Source: Dolomedes plantarius
Taxonomy: Eukaryota; Arthropoda; Arachnida; Araneae; Dolomedidae
Assembly (NCBI GenBank): GCA_907164885.2
Contig: OU015496.1
Span: forward strand, 104,110,825-104,174,824
Direction of reading: 5' to 3'
DNA length: 64,000 nt
In this document: positions 1 to 11,464 of the stretch, piece after piece
How the letters are laid out: the number at the start of each line of letters is the position of its first letter
How positions within the stretch are numbered: position 1 is the stretch's first letter
Notes under the pieces: generated by a model
What the model was told of the DNA's origin: nothing
Database searches by the model: none
The model's input: the letters and a program-made list of their open reading frames with translations, nothing else
Made by a program: the position numbers and the translations under genes

Positions 1-857
1 ATTCAGATGAAATTGTAATTATGGAAGAAATTTTCAATAAATTGTTCCTCACCGAAATGGACAATTCACTGTCATTTGCGCGGGGGAAAAAATCGATATA
101 AAAAAACGCAGATGGTCTCATTCTCAAAAGGAACTTCTACCTTTTATCAAATCTAAAGTAACCAGTAAAGTGGAAGGGAGAAAAATAGAAAAATTCCCCC
201 AAAAGGCTTTTTTTTTTCATTTATCTTCGTCATATTTAAAGAACATGTTTCTGGTTAAAGTGGACCAAGTCAGAGAGGGGGAAATAGTTAAGAATGGGAT
301 ATTCCCTACGAGTAAACATGTCATGTCTCTCCGAGCCCTCCGGGAAAAAAGTGTGGGGCAGATGAAAACGTATAAGTTCTTGCTTTTAAAAAGTTATAAA
401 CTCAATCAGCGTTCACGGGTGAACTTCAAATATTGGTTTCCATGATTCGCACAAGGAATATTACAGAACGAAAATTTTTGTCTACGGGCTACCTCTATTA
501 ACTGTCACTCGTTTTCATTATAATACGTATTAGTCAATCTTTTTCATTATAACTAGCCACTGCGCTACCAGCATGGTCGCTTTTAGTTTTATATTTTCTT
601 TTGTAAAACAACTCAACTGAAAGTAACAAATGTAAGGAATGTTACCATTACCTGTCATCATAAATATACGTTGTTAACGGGTATTCTCTATAAGACTGAT
701 TCTAAAACATCGTGATTAAAAAAACGTGAATTTCGATTACTGCAGAACAGAGTTAAAGATAAGACTGAGAAACCCAACACCAATGATTTTAAAAATTACA
801 TCCCTCTCTGTATGTACTATTTTTCAAAATTAAGATATCTACACTTTATCTTTACAT
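1..857. other. AT-rich intronic sequence, nothing recognised
   Basis: No coding motif, TIR pair or tandem array was recognised. A reading frame at 170-445 has no family resemblance. The last 70 bases are the first copy of a short duplication (TCTGTATGTACTATT) also present at 1410-1425. Confidence 0.5.
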
Positions 858-865
858 CAAATAAG

Positions 866-1316
866 GGTACAGATGTAGTATACGCAACGAACGCCAAGGG
901 GCGATTTTTCGCCGAATCTGATGGTTGTTTGGTGGTTTTTATATTCTGGCAGGGAGGATTTTAAGATCGGATGGTATTTTTTTGGGATAAGCTTTGTTTT
1001 ACTGACCGCTATAGCCAGCGGAAGCTTTTTTTTTATTGTACAACAGCCATCGGTATGTAGCGAAGCCAGCGGCTGGGGATTTTCTGTAATGTTTTTGGAC
1101 GGATGCGTAACGGAGCGTAGCGGAGTGAAGCAAGGGTATCTGAGCGAAGCGAAGATCCCGTGTGCGCCTACGAGTTTCATAAAGCCAGCAGTAAGTTTGT
1201 TTTCCAATTTATTGTTTACATTTCGCAGTTTAAGCCTAACAGGTCTCCGAACGGGATTTTGGCGCCAAATTTTCGCCAAATTGGCGATGGCTCGTTGCGC
1301 ATACTACATCTGTTCC
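866..1316. mobile_element. hAT-type MITE, 451 bp, with exact 8-bp TSD
   Basis: The ends are inverted repeats beginning GGTACAGATGTAGTAT on the left and GGAACAGATGTAGTAT on the right complement, continuing CGCAACGA for about 25 bp. The flanks are identical 8-bp sequences, CAAATAAG at 858-865 and 1317-1324, the TSD length of hAT elements. A related unduplicated site, CAAATAATAAACTG, lies near 1457 in the adjacent copy of a local duplication and serves as an empty-site control. The interior has GC-rich sub-repeats (AGCGAAGCGAAG) and no transposase. The long reading frames on both strands here are palindromic by-products. Confidence 0.85.
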
Positions 1317-1324
1317 CAAATAAG

Positions 1325-1865
1325 AAGTTGTTGGGGAAAAATTTTTTAACTTAAAAAATGGAGTAAAAATTCATTAAGTACAAAAATATAGTGTGGATTA
1401 CACTACTCTCTGTATGTACTATTGTTCACAATTCATTTATCTATACGTATTCATATCAAATAATAAACTGTTGGGAAAATTTCTTCACTTATAAAAATGG
1501 AGTAAAATTTCATCACGTCCTGAAAAAAGTGTAAAAAATTAACTATTACTGGCTTTCGATTGCTATGCCTGCGACGGTTAAGCCTAACTTCGCGATCATT
1601 TATGCTCTCTTTCACGCCTCTCTCTTAATGAATTATTTCTTCTTCGCTTTCTTTCTTGAGACTGTTCCCGAAATTCACTTGATCGTGCAGCTCGCTTTCG
1701 AGCATAACTGATTTCAGTGCGTAAATCCATGTTGACACGCGGTTTCAAATTGCGGACGCCCGCTAATGTTTACATCTGGTAGTTGCAGCCGTTGCCATTC
1801 GGAGTGTGCAAATATCATCGATTTTTGTTCCGCATACCTACGCGTTTTATATATATAGATTAGTA
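1325..1865. other. Local duplication and unremarkable intronic sequence
   Basis: Bases 1325-1375 (GTTGGGGAAAAATTTTTTAA and on) recur at about 1470-1525, so the hAT MITE sits inside a tandem duplication of roughly 140 bp. From 1530 to 1865 I see nothing recognisable. Confidence 0.55.
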
Positions 1866-2472
1866 CAGTGGAGTCCCGATAATCCGAACTTCGGTAATCC
1901 GAAAGTCCGCTTAATCCGAAACCAAAAGTCAAAAAGAACTAAGGTTACAGTAAAACCACAGTAATACTAAGTTATACAAAGTATATTTCTGAAAATTACG
2001 AGGAAATTCGGTTAGACAGTGTACTGAACTAATTATTACTAAACATCATCCCCTCCTTTCAAGCCAAATTACGCCAACGAGTCAGAAAAATGGTGTTCAT
2101 TTCAACAATCTGCTGATCGTCTGAAATCCAACTGTCGAGCACTGTGACGTATTGTTAGAACAACTTAACACTACTACACTGCACTAGGCAGCGTTCCGCT
2201 CTCTTATCACCCATTTCGTCCCGAGATTTGGTTATGTTTAGACAGACAGATCTTGTAAAATAACCTGTGTAATCACACGTGATATGTAATATTTATGTAA
2301 TCACACATGATATGTAATATTTATGTAATCACACGTGATATGTACTATTTATGTAATCACGCCTTATTATGAAATTTAAGTTTATTTTAACAAAGATTTC
2401 GCTTAATCCGCGAAATTTGCTAATCCGAAAAGGGTCTGGTCCCAATCATTTCGGATTATCGCGACTCCACTG
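1866..2472. mobile_element. pogo/Tigger-type MITE, 607 bp, TA target
   Basis: The left end reads CAGTGGAGTCCCGATAATCC and the right complement CAGTGGAGTCGCGATAATCC, with one mismatch over about 24 bp. TA flanks both ends (1864-1865, 2473-2474). The CAGT start and TA target are those of the pogo/Tigger branch of Tc1/mariner. Variants of AATCCGAA recur just inside each end. There is no transposase, so it would have depended on an autonomous relative. Confidence 0.85.
2269..2360. repeat. 28-bp tandem repeat inside the pogo MITE
   Basis: Three units begin GTAATCACACGTGATATGTA at 2269, 2297 and 2325, followed by a partial unit. Each contains the near-palindrome ATCACACGTGAT. Confidence 0.85.
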
Positions 2473-2682
2473 TAGTTTCACCAAACATTATGGCGCCCAA
2501 TCGTCTCCAAAAATTGGGAATACTCCTTATGTCCGGCCCATTTACAGTTGTGCACAGTTTGTTTGAGTATAATAGTTCTGTTTCTTGTTTAATAAACAGC
2601 AAAATTAAAAGAAGACTGTTTCAAAACTTTTTTCGATAAGGTTGTTAAAATGGTTAAAATATGGTTAATCTTTAAGTCAATA

Positions 2683-3250
2683 CTAGTTGATACCCGTCAA
2701 AACATGACGGCTAGATAGTAAATAAATATACTAATACACAAATTATACTCAACACATCATTGCCAAATGTTGAAAATCATAATAATGCGCAGAAACAAAT
2801 TAATGTGTTTAAACGGTCTCGTTCTTAGTGACTATCTAAAGCCAGATTTAAAAATGTCACTGAGCATGCGCAGAAAGGAATTTTTTAAATTGTAAATTAT
2901 CGCTAATTAAACAGAGTGAGATAAACAATTTCCATGAGGCTTAATGTTATATTTCACAAACATAATTATCATAAAAATAAAAATGGCAGAGAGATATCTA
3001 GAGAGACTCCTCGGAATAAACGTATTTATCATTAAAACATGTCACTGAGCATGCTCAGAAACAGTGAGTTTCTAAAGACAGATTTAAACATGCCACTGAG
3101 CATGTGCGGAAATCAATTTTTAGTTGTAAATTATCACTAATTAATATAAATTGCGGTTACAAAAACCTAATTTGACAAATCTACAGATTACAATCTTTCG
3201 TTTAAGACCAAAGTGAAGTAAATTGATGCAGTTGTTTTTTCTCATGGACT
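2683..3250 (-). mobile_element. Helitron-type 3' end and body, minus orientation
   Basis: On the minus strand the terminus reads CCGTCATGTTTTGACGG (a perfect 6-bp-stem hairpin), then GTATCAA, CTAG and a flanking T. That is the hairpin-spacer-CTRR architecture of Helitron 3' ends. The body carries three copies of CACTGAGCATG(T/C/G)GC (near 2856, 3040 and 3090). Bases 2860-3240 recur in reverse orientation at 63650-63990, showing a dispersed family. The 5' TC end was not located, so the right limit is approximate. Confidence 0.6.
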
Positions 3251-3727
3251 GCTCAAAATGTCGGCTTAGCAACTTAAATATATAGGTGCTCATCTGTTTC
3301 AACACGCTTTCATAAAATGTCAAGAACTCAGGGAAAATGGGGTAGAAATAAATCTGTTATGATTATCATGGTAGACATTTTCTAGATATACTGTTGACCA
3401 AGTTAACCTGTTAAATTAGGTTAAGCCATGTTTTCCATCGCTACGGCTTAATTTTACAATATGCCATAAGGAGAATTGCTAAAAGTTATTAATCTCCTAC
3501 TGATTGCTGCATGAGGAAAGTTAAGTTTTTGTTTGGTATTGGATTATGAAGATAAAATGACTTGAATCATAAAAGATCAGCTTTTAATGTAGTATTTATA
3601 TTGTGCTAATGGTACATAATTCGAACAAAGTTATTTTTTTAAAAAACGCAAAATCATTGGTATTTGGCGATCACAACGGCCTGTAGATGTTGGAATGCTT
3701 ATAGAATAGATGTTAGGTCGAAATTCG

Positions 3728-3929
3728 CCATTCCTTGGTTTGAATATTTACGGACTTTTCATCTTTTATTAATATTATACTAGAGGGGTATTATTATAAT
3801 ATTAATAAAAGGTCGGGTATTATTATAATATTAATATTAATAAATAATTATAATATTAATAATATTATACTCGCCATTCCTGGGTTTGAATATTTACGGA
3901 CTTTTAATCTTTTATTAATATTATACTAG
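3728..3929 (+). repeat. Direct repeat, about 58 bp, two copies
   Basis: GCCATTCCTTGGTTTGAATA at 3728 recurs at 3872 with few changes, each copy running to ATTATACTAG. Between them is a run of AATATTAT units on both strands. I could not assign it to a transposon. Confidence 0.75.
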
Positions 3930-4830
3930 CCGGGTAGTTATGCGAGTAACTATCATCACTGACAGGCTCTTTATTTTCAATAATTCCCATGGAATGAATT
4001 TATCTTTATATTTAGAAAAACTCACAATACAAATTTTTAAAATGTAATCTATTATTTTTTAACTTAAAATGGAGTATTTCTAGGAATCTACTTCGACTCG
4101 CGGTTTTGGAAAATATTGGAGTTTCGATCAGTGGATTTGTAGACCAGTGGTCATTTATTCTGAATTTATAGACCAAACTTATAATAATCACAACAGCAAA
4201 ACATTTAACTTCATTTACAGTTACATCCAAACCCGTTCGAGTTTTTTACCTTTTGGAATTTTGAGCATGATACTTATTCGTTTCAAAAGCAATAAATTCA
4301 AATAAATAATCTGCGACAAACATGCTCACAGCATCTTCTACTTTTTCGATCCCATGGAACCGTCAAAAGCTTAATATTTCCTTAGTGGATCAAAATCTGA
4401 CCAATCACGACCAGTATCTTCTCAGTATCAAGCTCAGTCTTTCTTCTGAATCCCTTGATAAATGAAATAGACGCGGATTTCTTCTTGCATCTATGAAGGA
4501 GTCATCTGAATCTTCCGCCCCAGAGGAATTTTCTAGCACATAAAAAATGGTCTTCTTTCCCAAAGGCACTAACTTCACTTTTAGTAGTATCCTCATAAGC
4601 GCATAAGCCACCTTCAAAAAAAAAGTTTCCTCCCTCTCGTTCCATCGTTGATGATTACAAAATGTTACAGCTAAAATTCTACGTATCACAATCCAATATT
4701 ACAGGCAATACCTATCAGCAACTTATCAACATCAAAATATTTCTTTGTAACCTTGCCAAATAATTAAAAAATATAACGGTCTATTACTGAATTTCTTATG
4801 TCTAGGATTCTCAGTGCTTTAACCGTCTTA
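3930..4830. other. Intronic sequence, nothing recognised
   Basis: Reading frames on the minus strand at 4012-4230 and 4405-4689 show no family motif that I recognise. No inverted ends were found. Confidence 0.4.
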
Positions 4831-5180
4831 GGCGTTGTTCACAATGACGGCCTGTTCACAATGAATCCGCAGCGTTACGTAGTGTCAGAGTCAAAAATTT
4901 TAACCAGTCACAGAGCTGGATTCATTGAGCACATGAAACGTCAAACCAGTTACAGGTCATGTCAACAATATCGGAGCGAAAGTAGTAACACAACGCTCCG
5001 AATGCAATGTGAACAGACCTTGAGTCCGTCAGCGTTGTGTTGCGTCAGCGTTACTCATATCGAAATACTCTTAACCAATCACAGACCCCCCAAACAATAA
5101 ACCGCAAAATTGTTAAGGACCGTGATTTGTTAAAATTATTTCGGTAGATCAACGCTGGCGGACTCAATGTAAACAAGCCC
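4831..5180. mobile_element. Harbinger-type MITE, 350 bp, TTA target
   Basis: The left end GGCGTTGTTCACAATGA and right complement GGGCTTGTTTACATTGA are imperfect inverted repeats. TTA lies at both flanks (4828-4830 and 5181-5183), matching the 3-bp TWA target of PIF/Harbinger elements. A second element of the same family is nested inside it, so the unoccupied length is about 175 bp. Confidence 0.72.
4848..5020. mobile_element. Nested Harbinger-type MITE, 173 bp
   Basis: The left end CGGCCTGTTCACAATGAATC and right complement AGGTCTGTTCACATTGCATT are related to the ends of the host element. TGA at 4845-4847 and 5021-5023 is the likely duplicated target. Removing the insert rejoins the host reading ...TTCACAATGA to GTCCGTCAGCGTTG, which is the family's normal subterminal sequence. 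Confidence 0.7.
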
Positions 5181-5183
5181 TTA

Positions 5184-7186
5184 CGTAGATGACGTTAATA
5201 TGGCGGCAGCGGCCATCAACATTCGGCGCACAAATAACATCAATGTAACGTCATCGGCCGACAACGATCGGCCCACAAGTGACGGTTGTGTGACACCATC
5301 GGATATTAAAGTGCTAACAACAAATTCTCCAAGTTTTGAAGTTTTTACATCTGTATTAAATTTATAAAGTTTAGTTTTACTATTTATTTTACCCTACAGT
5401 GTAGTTTGAGTCAACATTACTGTTTAGAAACCTATAATTATTTTATAAACTATAATAATTTTACTGCAGTCTAAACACTGTGCCTGTACTTCATAACATC
5501 CTATACGTATTGTGTTTTATATTTTTCCTCTATATCTCTTTCTTTCTGTGCCTGAATCATAATGCAAATTGAATCACGAAACAAATAATTTTTTTGCGTA
5601 TAATATATGATCAAGAGAGATAAGGATTAGAGTTGAGTAATCCAAAACATTCAGGTTTTTTTTTTCTCTTTTTCTGTAGTCTTGTACCCGTATCAATCAT
5701 GGATAAGGAAGAAGTACTCTAGTTGTTGAATTCAAACTAAAAAAAATTCTGCTCTAATTTTGTCTTTCTACAATTATCCGACGTGCTTTTTTTAATTACC
5801 CTTGCGATGGGATTGATTTTTCCTTCTTTTCCAACACTGGGAAGTCTAGATGTTTAGAGAAGTAAATTCAAGATATAATGGGCACATAATACCAAAAACA
5901 AATGATGCGAGAGCAATATGTTAAAAGCAGACTGATATTCATATTTTAGTCTTACAGCCAAACATTCACCTAAATGCTTATATTTTCTTCGTTTGCATCT
6001 CCTGATATACGTGTCATCGGTGCTAATGATAACACAAAGCAGTAGAGTAGCTCAGTTCATTGATGTTACAATATTTTTCTGGTGTCGAAGGAAAAGCCGA
6101 GTCAATTAACAATCATTTAGATTAGGCAAGTAAATAACGGTACAGCTAGTAAACACTTGTTAATTTACTTCCTATTGAAAACAGGTATCGGTCAGAAATG
6201 AAAACTTCGAAGCTAAAAACCTTTAAATTGAATTTCGGATAATCGAAAAGAAAGTTAAATTTAGGATAATTCAAAAGAAAGGAGCTTCACTCCAGAGGAC
6301 CGCCTACAACCATCATAGGCCATTCAGAAAGCAGCACTTGAATTTACTTTCAAAAACGAAAATCTTAGTCACATCAGAGGTCCGTGGATATAAACTTATG
6401 TCATGCCTATATCAAAACAGCTTAACGAGGAATTCAGAGAGTGCGTAAGATAGTCGGATAAAAAAAGCCATCTTGGTTTGCAAGACAGCTCGAACTCCAA
6501 GGCACTGTCGAAACAATGAAAGTAATACGGCATCCAAAACCGAAGACAGGGAATACGCTTATGACAAGCTTAGACAGGAAAAAAATACTTTGCCAAGATG
6601 ACCCGGTGAATTCTAGGTTATATTACTTCCGTGATACATTACTGCGTACGTCTGGGCTCATAGCACAAATCCAGGTCAAAATCCCATGGTAATAAACGGT
6701 AACCATAATAGTACACTCTCCTCTGTCCATACCCCTCCTTCAAAAAAGAAAACCTAATTTGCAAAATTTTATGATTATTAACGTTTCTCCCAGATTCAGA
6801 TCGACTCGTGGCAAATGATAACAAAAGCTCAAATGCAATCAGGTTCGGCTAAAAAATAATTTCACGATACTGGTCTTAAAAACTACGTGCTCCATTTTGA
6901 CTGAGCATTGAGGGTGTTGTTTGATGTTTGGAAAGTCCACATTACTGGAATTCTAACTCAGAAAAAAATTCTGTCTGACCAGCTAAAGAATTAATATCTC
7001 ACAGGGAAGGGATTCACATTTAATTGAGAAATTTTTTTTTCTAACGTGGTATTTTGTCCCGAGGACTTTGACTCATCCATACTGCGAATTCGTTGGATCA
7101 CACTACAGGTGGGCCAGTACTATTCCGTATGAGGAGGGAACAGCACGGGAGTGTCCAAGTCTTATCCAGGATTCGAACTTCAGCCT
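5184..7186. other. 2-kb intronic interval, nothing recognised
   Basis: No coding motifs, TIRs or tandem arrays were recognised. A minus-strand reading frame at 6639-6824 has no recognisable content. Confidence 0.4.
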
Positions 7187-7660
7187 ACACCCGGGGTCGT
7201 CAACCTTTTAATACCTACCGCCCACTTTTGTATCTTTGTTGATGGCAAAGTTTTTTTACCGCCCACCGGTGCATATCCGCAGTGACTCAATTTAGCACAA
7301 GTGCGAAGTAAATTTTAGAGGGGAGGGTTTTCAAAAATCTGTACTTAAATTTATTTTTTTATTTATACTTTATGCAAATATATACATAAATATTTACGGA
7401 TGGCTAAGGAGCTAATTCGTTGCTCCCTCGTCCACGAGTATACTTCGAGAAGTGTCCGGTGAATTATTACCTGTAATCCAAGTTTAGAGATGGAATTCAA
7501 AAGTAAATTGCAAAAGCATATTTTAAAAAAGTCAAATTAGTGAATGTGTTAGCAGTGTATTCGATATATGGAGGAAAAGCAAAATTTGTAACAACGAACA
7601 AAATTTCCACCGCCCATCATGAAAGCTTGAACACCCACTAGTGGGCGTTAGGGACCATGT
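7187..7660. mobile_element. Degenerate hAT-like non-autonomous repeat
   Basis: The left part has CCCGGGGTCGTCAACCTTTT followed by two ACCGCCCAC blocks (7228, 7259). The right part has CCACCGCCCATC, then CACCCACTAGTGGGCG and TTAGGGACC. This is the outline of the hAT-type GGGGTCGTCAACC family, but the right terminus is eroded and no TSD can be shown. Confidence 0.45.
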
Positions 7661-8950
7661 TTTCTTCCACGGGCCTACACCATAGAAGCCTGAGTCAATA
7701 ACCACTGTACAATGTGGATGACATATAGTAACGTATGGAGATAAAATTTCTAATATAAAAAGAATGTATGCTATCGAGAATTTTATATGCGAAAATATTT
7801 TCAAGAGAGAGGGTACAAGATCTGAAAGCTCGTTCAAGCCCAATTTAAGGGCCGTTATGAAGTTAATGCATTACATAACAATGAATAAACGGCTTAGATT
7901 TTGGAGAAAAATTCAGCCCACTATGAAATCTCCACAGCATATTTTCATGATATAATATAATGCATTTTAAAAGGATTAATACATCATTTCCATACATCCG
8001 TGTAAGAGCCTTTAGTAATTGAAACTTTATTTTAAATACTTTAGGCTGTAGCTTATTACTAGATGCAACGTAATTTTACGGATGATTTTTTCATGGTAAA
8101 AAGGGTAAAAGTTGATATGAAGAAAGCGTAATGACGCAATCGCAAAGTGCATTTTAGAGTAGATGAGTTTAAGACGGAATCGTTCATTGCTAGGATTACC
8201 GTAGTTGAAGAGCACTCCGCTTAACCTGTGCACAAATTACATTACATGTTGATCTTTTATATTAATGGACTACTAAGCTGATGCGAAATATAAGCACATA
8301 AAAATTGACGAGACTTTTAAAACAGGAAGATTATACGCTGATCTAAGAGCGGAGATTTTAAAGCCAGATTAAATTAACTCAATACTTCTATCTCTAGATC
8401 CCCCCCCCTTTATCAAATATTAAGACATAAAGACACGGCGTATCTTAAATATTAAGCTAATACACTTTCTTTTTCGGCAGATTATCTGTTGCACCCTGGG
8501 CTTTTTTTTTTTAATATTATTTTTAGCATCTATTCTGGTTACACCAAAGTTACGCTTCAGTGGGCTATAAAATTTTCCCTCGTCTTAATAAAATCCATCA
8601 CGTTTAACATAGACGTTAAATAATTCCGTGTCAACTTTGTTGTGCTTCGATGAAATATCAGTGCAAGCAATATTTTACTTATATTTCTGCCATATTTTTA
8701 TTAACATAAATAAATACTCACTGTTGCAAATGCAGAATTAAATTTTATTTCGAGCTTAGTAATTACTTAGTTTTATTTAAAGAAAAGATAACACCGCATG
8801 TCTACATAGCTTCTTATTTATTCGAACGGCATTACAATTATTATTTGAAAGTGTGGCACTTAACAAATCGGTGGATTTGTCGAAAGATTCAGTGTATATT
8901 AATATTTGTTATCTTTCATAATTCACGAGATATTTCATCACAACAAAGGA

Positions 8951-8953
<3 letters not shown>
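7661..8953. other. Intronic sequence, nothing recognised
   Basis: AT-rich, with no family motif in the few short reading frames. A C-run at 8400-8409 and a T-run at 8503-8512 are the only low-complexity features. Confidence 0.4.

Positions 8954-9034
<81 letters not shown>
8954..9034. repeat. (TA)n microsatellite
   Basis: An uninterrupted TA dinucleotide run of about 80 bp that abuts the left end of the pogo-type derivative. Confidence 0.98.
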
Positions 9035-9037
<3 letters not shown>

Positions 9038-9040
9038 TAT

Positions 9041-9688
9041 AGGTATTCCTCGACTTACGACTTCACTTACGCCCCAAATTTTTAAATAAAAAAAAATTCT
9101 CAAAAATAATGTTCCTCGAATGCACAGTACATTCCTATAGGTATTACATAATTATTAAAAAATATGATGCAATACTCTGCAATACTGCAAAAATTTATGA
9201 CTTAATAATAAAAATGTATGATGCAATAGTTTCGGTAACCACACGATAAATCAAATACACCATCGTTGGCTTCAGAAGTGGCTTCAGCTTTCCATTATAT
9301 TAATAAAAAACTGCAACAATTTGAAGCAATGGATCCCAATGAAGAAAGATTCACAATTGTTAATCGTTGTATTCAAGAAAATCCGGCTTGCTACCAGACA
9401 ATATGCAAGTAAAAGAAGACTCAAACTGTTCAAACTACCTTGGATAACTTCGTTAAAAAAAAAGTTCAACCTATCTTTCGTCGCAAATTCTGAACCAATG
9501 GATTGAACTAACACAATAAGTAGTGATGACGAAGATTAATCTATGTCTTCTAGGTACAATGTATTTTAAATTACGTATGAAGGTAAAAAATATATGTATG
9601 TGCATATACAACAACAAAAAAATAAAATATTGAAACTCGACTTACGACTAATGTCTCGGTCCCTATCTCGGTTGTAAGTCGAGGAATA

Positions 9689-9692
<4 letters not shown>
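9041..9692 (+). mobile_element. pogo/Tigger-type deletion derivative, about 650 bp
   Basis: The inverted ends read AGGTATTCCTCGACTTACGA on the left and CAGATATTCCTCGACTTACA on the right complement. CGACTTACGAC recurs subterminally at about 9638. Both ends run directly into (TA)n arrays, consistent with a TA target. Only the last part of a transposase is retained, so this is an internally deleted copy. The first few bases of the left end are uncertain because they merge with the TA run. Confidence 0.75.
9245..9493 (+). pseudogene. C-terminal remnant of a pogo/Tigger transposase
   Basis: The frame opens DKSNTPSLASEVASAFHYIN and contains QQFEAMDPNEERFTIVNRCI, QENPACYQTIC, a TAA at 9410-9412, then KKTQTVQTTLDNFVKK and a TGA at 9491-9493. 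The acidic-aromatic stretch followed by a final QTTLDxF basic tail is typical of the extreme C terminus of pogo/Tigger (CENP-B-like) transposases. All catalytic residues lie upstream and are absent. The TAA is a disabling mutation. It sits inside the TIR pair at 9041-9692. Confidence 0.6.

Positions 9693-9765
<73 letters not shown>
9693..9765. repeat. (TA)n microsatellite
   Basis: A TA run of about 72 bp beginning immediately at the right end of the pogo-type derivative. Confidence 0.98.
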
Positions 9766-9773
<8 letters not shown>

Positions 9774-9924
9774 AAGATATGTTAGTGACCAAACAATAGA
9801 TTAAAGGCTGAAAATCCAATACATAAATTTAAATTAAGAGAGAACATATTAGTAAAGGACATTAAAACAAATTACTTTCAAGTAAGACGCTGAATGCTGC
9901 ACTTTTATTGAAAAAAAATAAATA

Positions 9925-10345
9925 AGACAAAGTTGAAAGTGAAAAACCAGTATGAACTCTAAAGGAGCTCTAAGGAGACTAACACAGTCTCCTTAGTAAG
10001 TCTGCTTCTGTGTTTCCATTTGCTCCATGGTTGCAAGTTCTGTGACGTCAGTCTTCTTGCGGTTTCCTATTCTTAACTTCAACTTTGTCTATCGCCAGGC
10101 TTTACGTTCTTTGAATAAGTAACTAGTTATTCAATTATTCTGTTTCTAATGGATTGTACGGTGTCTAAGTATTTTATTGTTTAGACCATACTTATCAGAA
10201 ACAATCCATTGGTTTTCAGACAGTATCGGCACCGCTGATGACGAGATGCTGTCTAAAACATAATTAATACTTATGTTTTCATGTTTTTAGTTCCTGGTTG
10301 CAAGTAGCTTTAGAGCCCATACTGATTTTTCACTTTCAACTTTGT

Positions 10346-10347
<2 letters not shown>
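9925..10347. mobile_element. TA-target MITE, 423 bp
   Basis: The ends are about 40-bp inverted repeats starting AGACAAAGTTGAAAGTGAAA on the left and the same on the right complement, continuing AA(C/T)CAGTATG. TA flanks at 9923-9924 and 10348-10349. The interior contains TGGATTGTACGGTGTCTAAG and its partial complement, giving a second internal fold. A related, left-truncated copy lies at about 33395-33776 inside a Helitron. Both copies have a (TA)n array at the same right edge. Confidence 0.85.

Positions 10348-10410
<63 letters not shown>
10348..10410. repeat. (TA)n microsatellite
   Basis: A TA run of about 62 bp starting at the TA target of the preceding MITE. Confidence 0.98.
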
Positions 10411-10413
<3 letters not shown>

Positions 10414-10926
10414 AAGGATTTAGTGGGAAAAAATGATTATTCTAAATTTAAAGGGGGCTTAGTAATTAATTTATTGTCGTGGCGTAATTCGCCACTATTC
10501 TCATATCTTGGTTCGAAATACATCGAGAGAAATCGGGGAAATTCCCTTTGGATTGATTGACATCTGTGGCCACGCCTATGGTTCATCGCCGGTGTATGCG
10601 TCACAGAGATCATGTGGGCATGCGCGGTGGCTTTGGATGGCAGAAAAACAATAGCGTTTAATCAGACGGCGGGAAATTCTTGATTAAGACAGTCACGCGT
10701 CGCTTGGGAGCTTGATGACTCTTGGATTTAATTTATCAGATTCAATCAGGTAGCTTAAGATTTTGGAAATAAACGATGTTAGATATATTAATTGTAGTTC
10801 TTTGCCACCGGCCTTTTAATTCATTGACTGCTATAACTTTAATAATTAAGTAAAGATAGGTTAAGAAGGAGAAAAGTTTGGATGTAAGACAACGTACTGG
10901 GAAGGGTGTAAGTAGCGAGCCTCGTC
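10411..10926. repeat. Dispersed repeat between two (TA)n arrays
   Basis: A 517-bp GC-richer segment bounded by TA arrays on both sides. Its right part (from about 10780, GTAGTTCTTTGCCACCGGCC, then TGACTGCT) recurs at about 28562 with the same spacing, followed by TCGTCATATA against GTGTCATATA. This indicates a repeat family whose end sits at a TA array. No coding potential and no clear inverted ends were found. Confidence 0.55.
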
Positions 10927-11068
<142 letters not shown>

Positions 11069-11323
11069 ACAAAATGCATAAAATTCCCTAGTGAAGAGTT
11101 AACATCAACTAACATCAATGTATTTTGTTTGTTCTTCTGCTTGGCATACACTTTCAGAAACATAGACACGATTTTTACTTGTCAGAAATTAACAGAAATT
11201 CCTTAATTTCTTTATAAAAATCTCTCGGGTTTAGTAAAACAAATTCAAATAATGAAAAAGTGTCAAAAACTTTGCAGTGCTTAAAGCATAAGGCTAACAG
11301 ATGCAACTACTTTGGAAGCGTAA

Positions 11324-11461
11324 GGACTTGTTCACATAGAATCCGTCAGCGTCATCGTTAAAGATTCCGTTGGCGCTGATTGGTTAAATGGTTCAATGAT
11401 TGGTATATAATTGGTTAAAAAATTTAACACCGGCGCTGACGGATTCTATGTGAAAAGGCCC
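11324..11461. mobile_element. Harbinger-type MITE, 138 bp, TAA target
   Basis: The left end GGACTTGTTCACATAGAATC and right complement GGGCCTTTTCACATAGAATC are inverted repeats extending through CGTCAGCG, about 28 bp in all. TAA at 11321-11323 and 11462-11464 is a 3-bp TWA target. The TTCACAnnGAnTCCG core links it to the nested MITEs at 4831-5180. Confidence 0.82.
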
Positions 11462-11464
11462 TAA

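Noticed and set aside
857..1349. Overlapping 140-residue reading frames on both strands
   Set aside because: They lie within a TIR-bounded, TSD-flanked hAT MITE and have no protein resemblance.
4798..5100. 100-residue plus-strand reading frame
   Set aside because: Lies across two nested MITEs and is explained by them.
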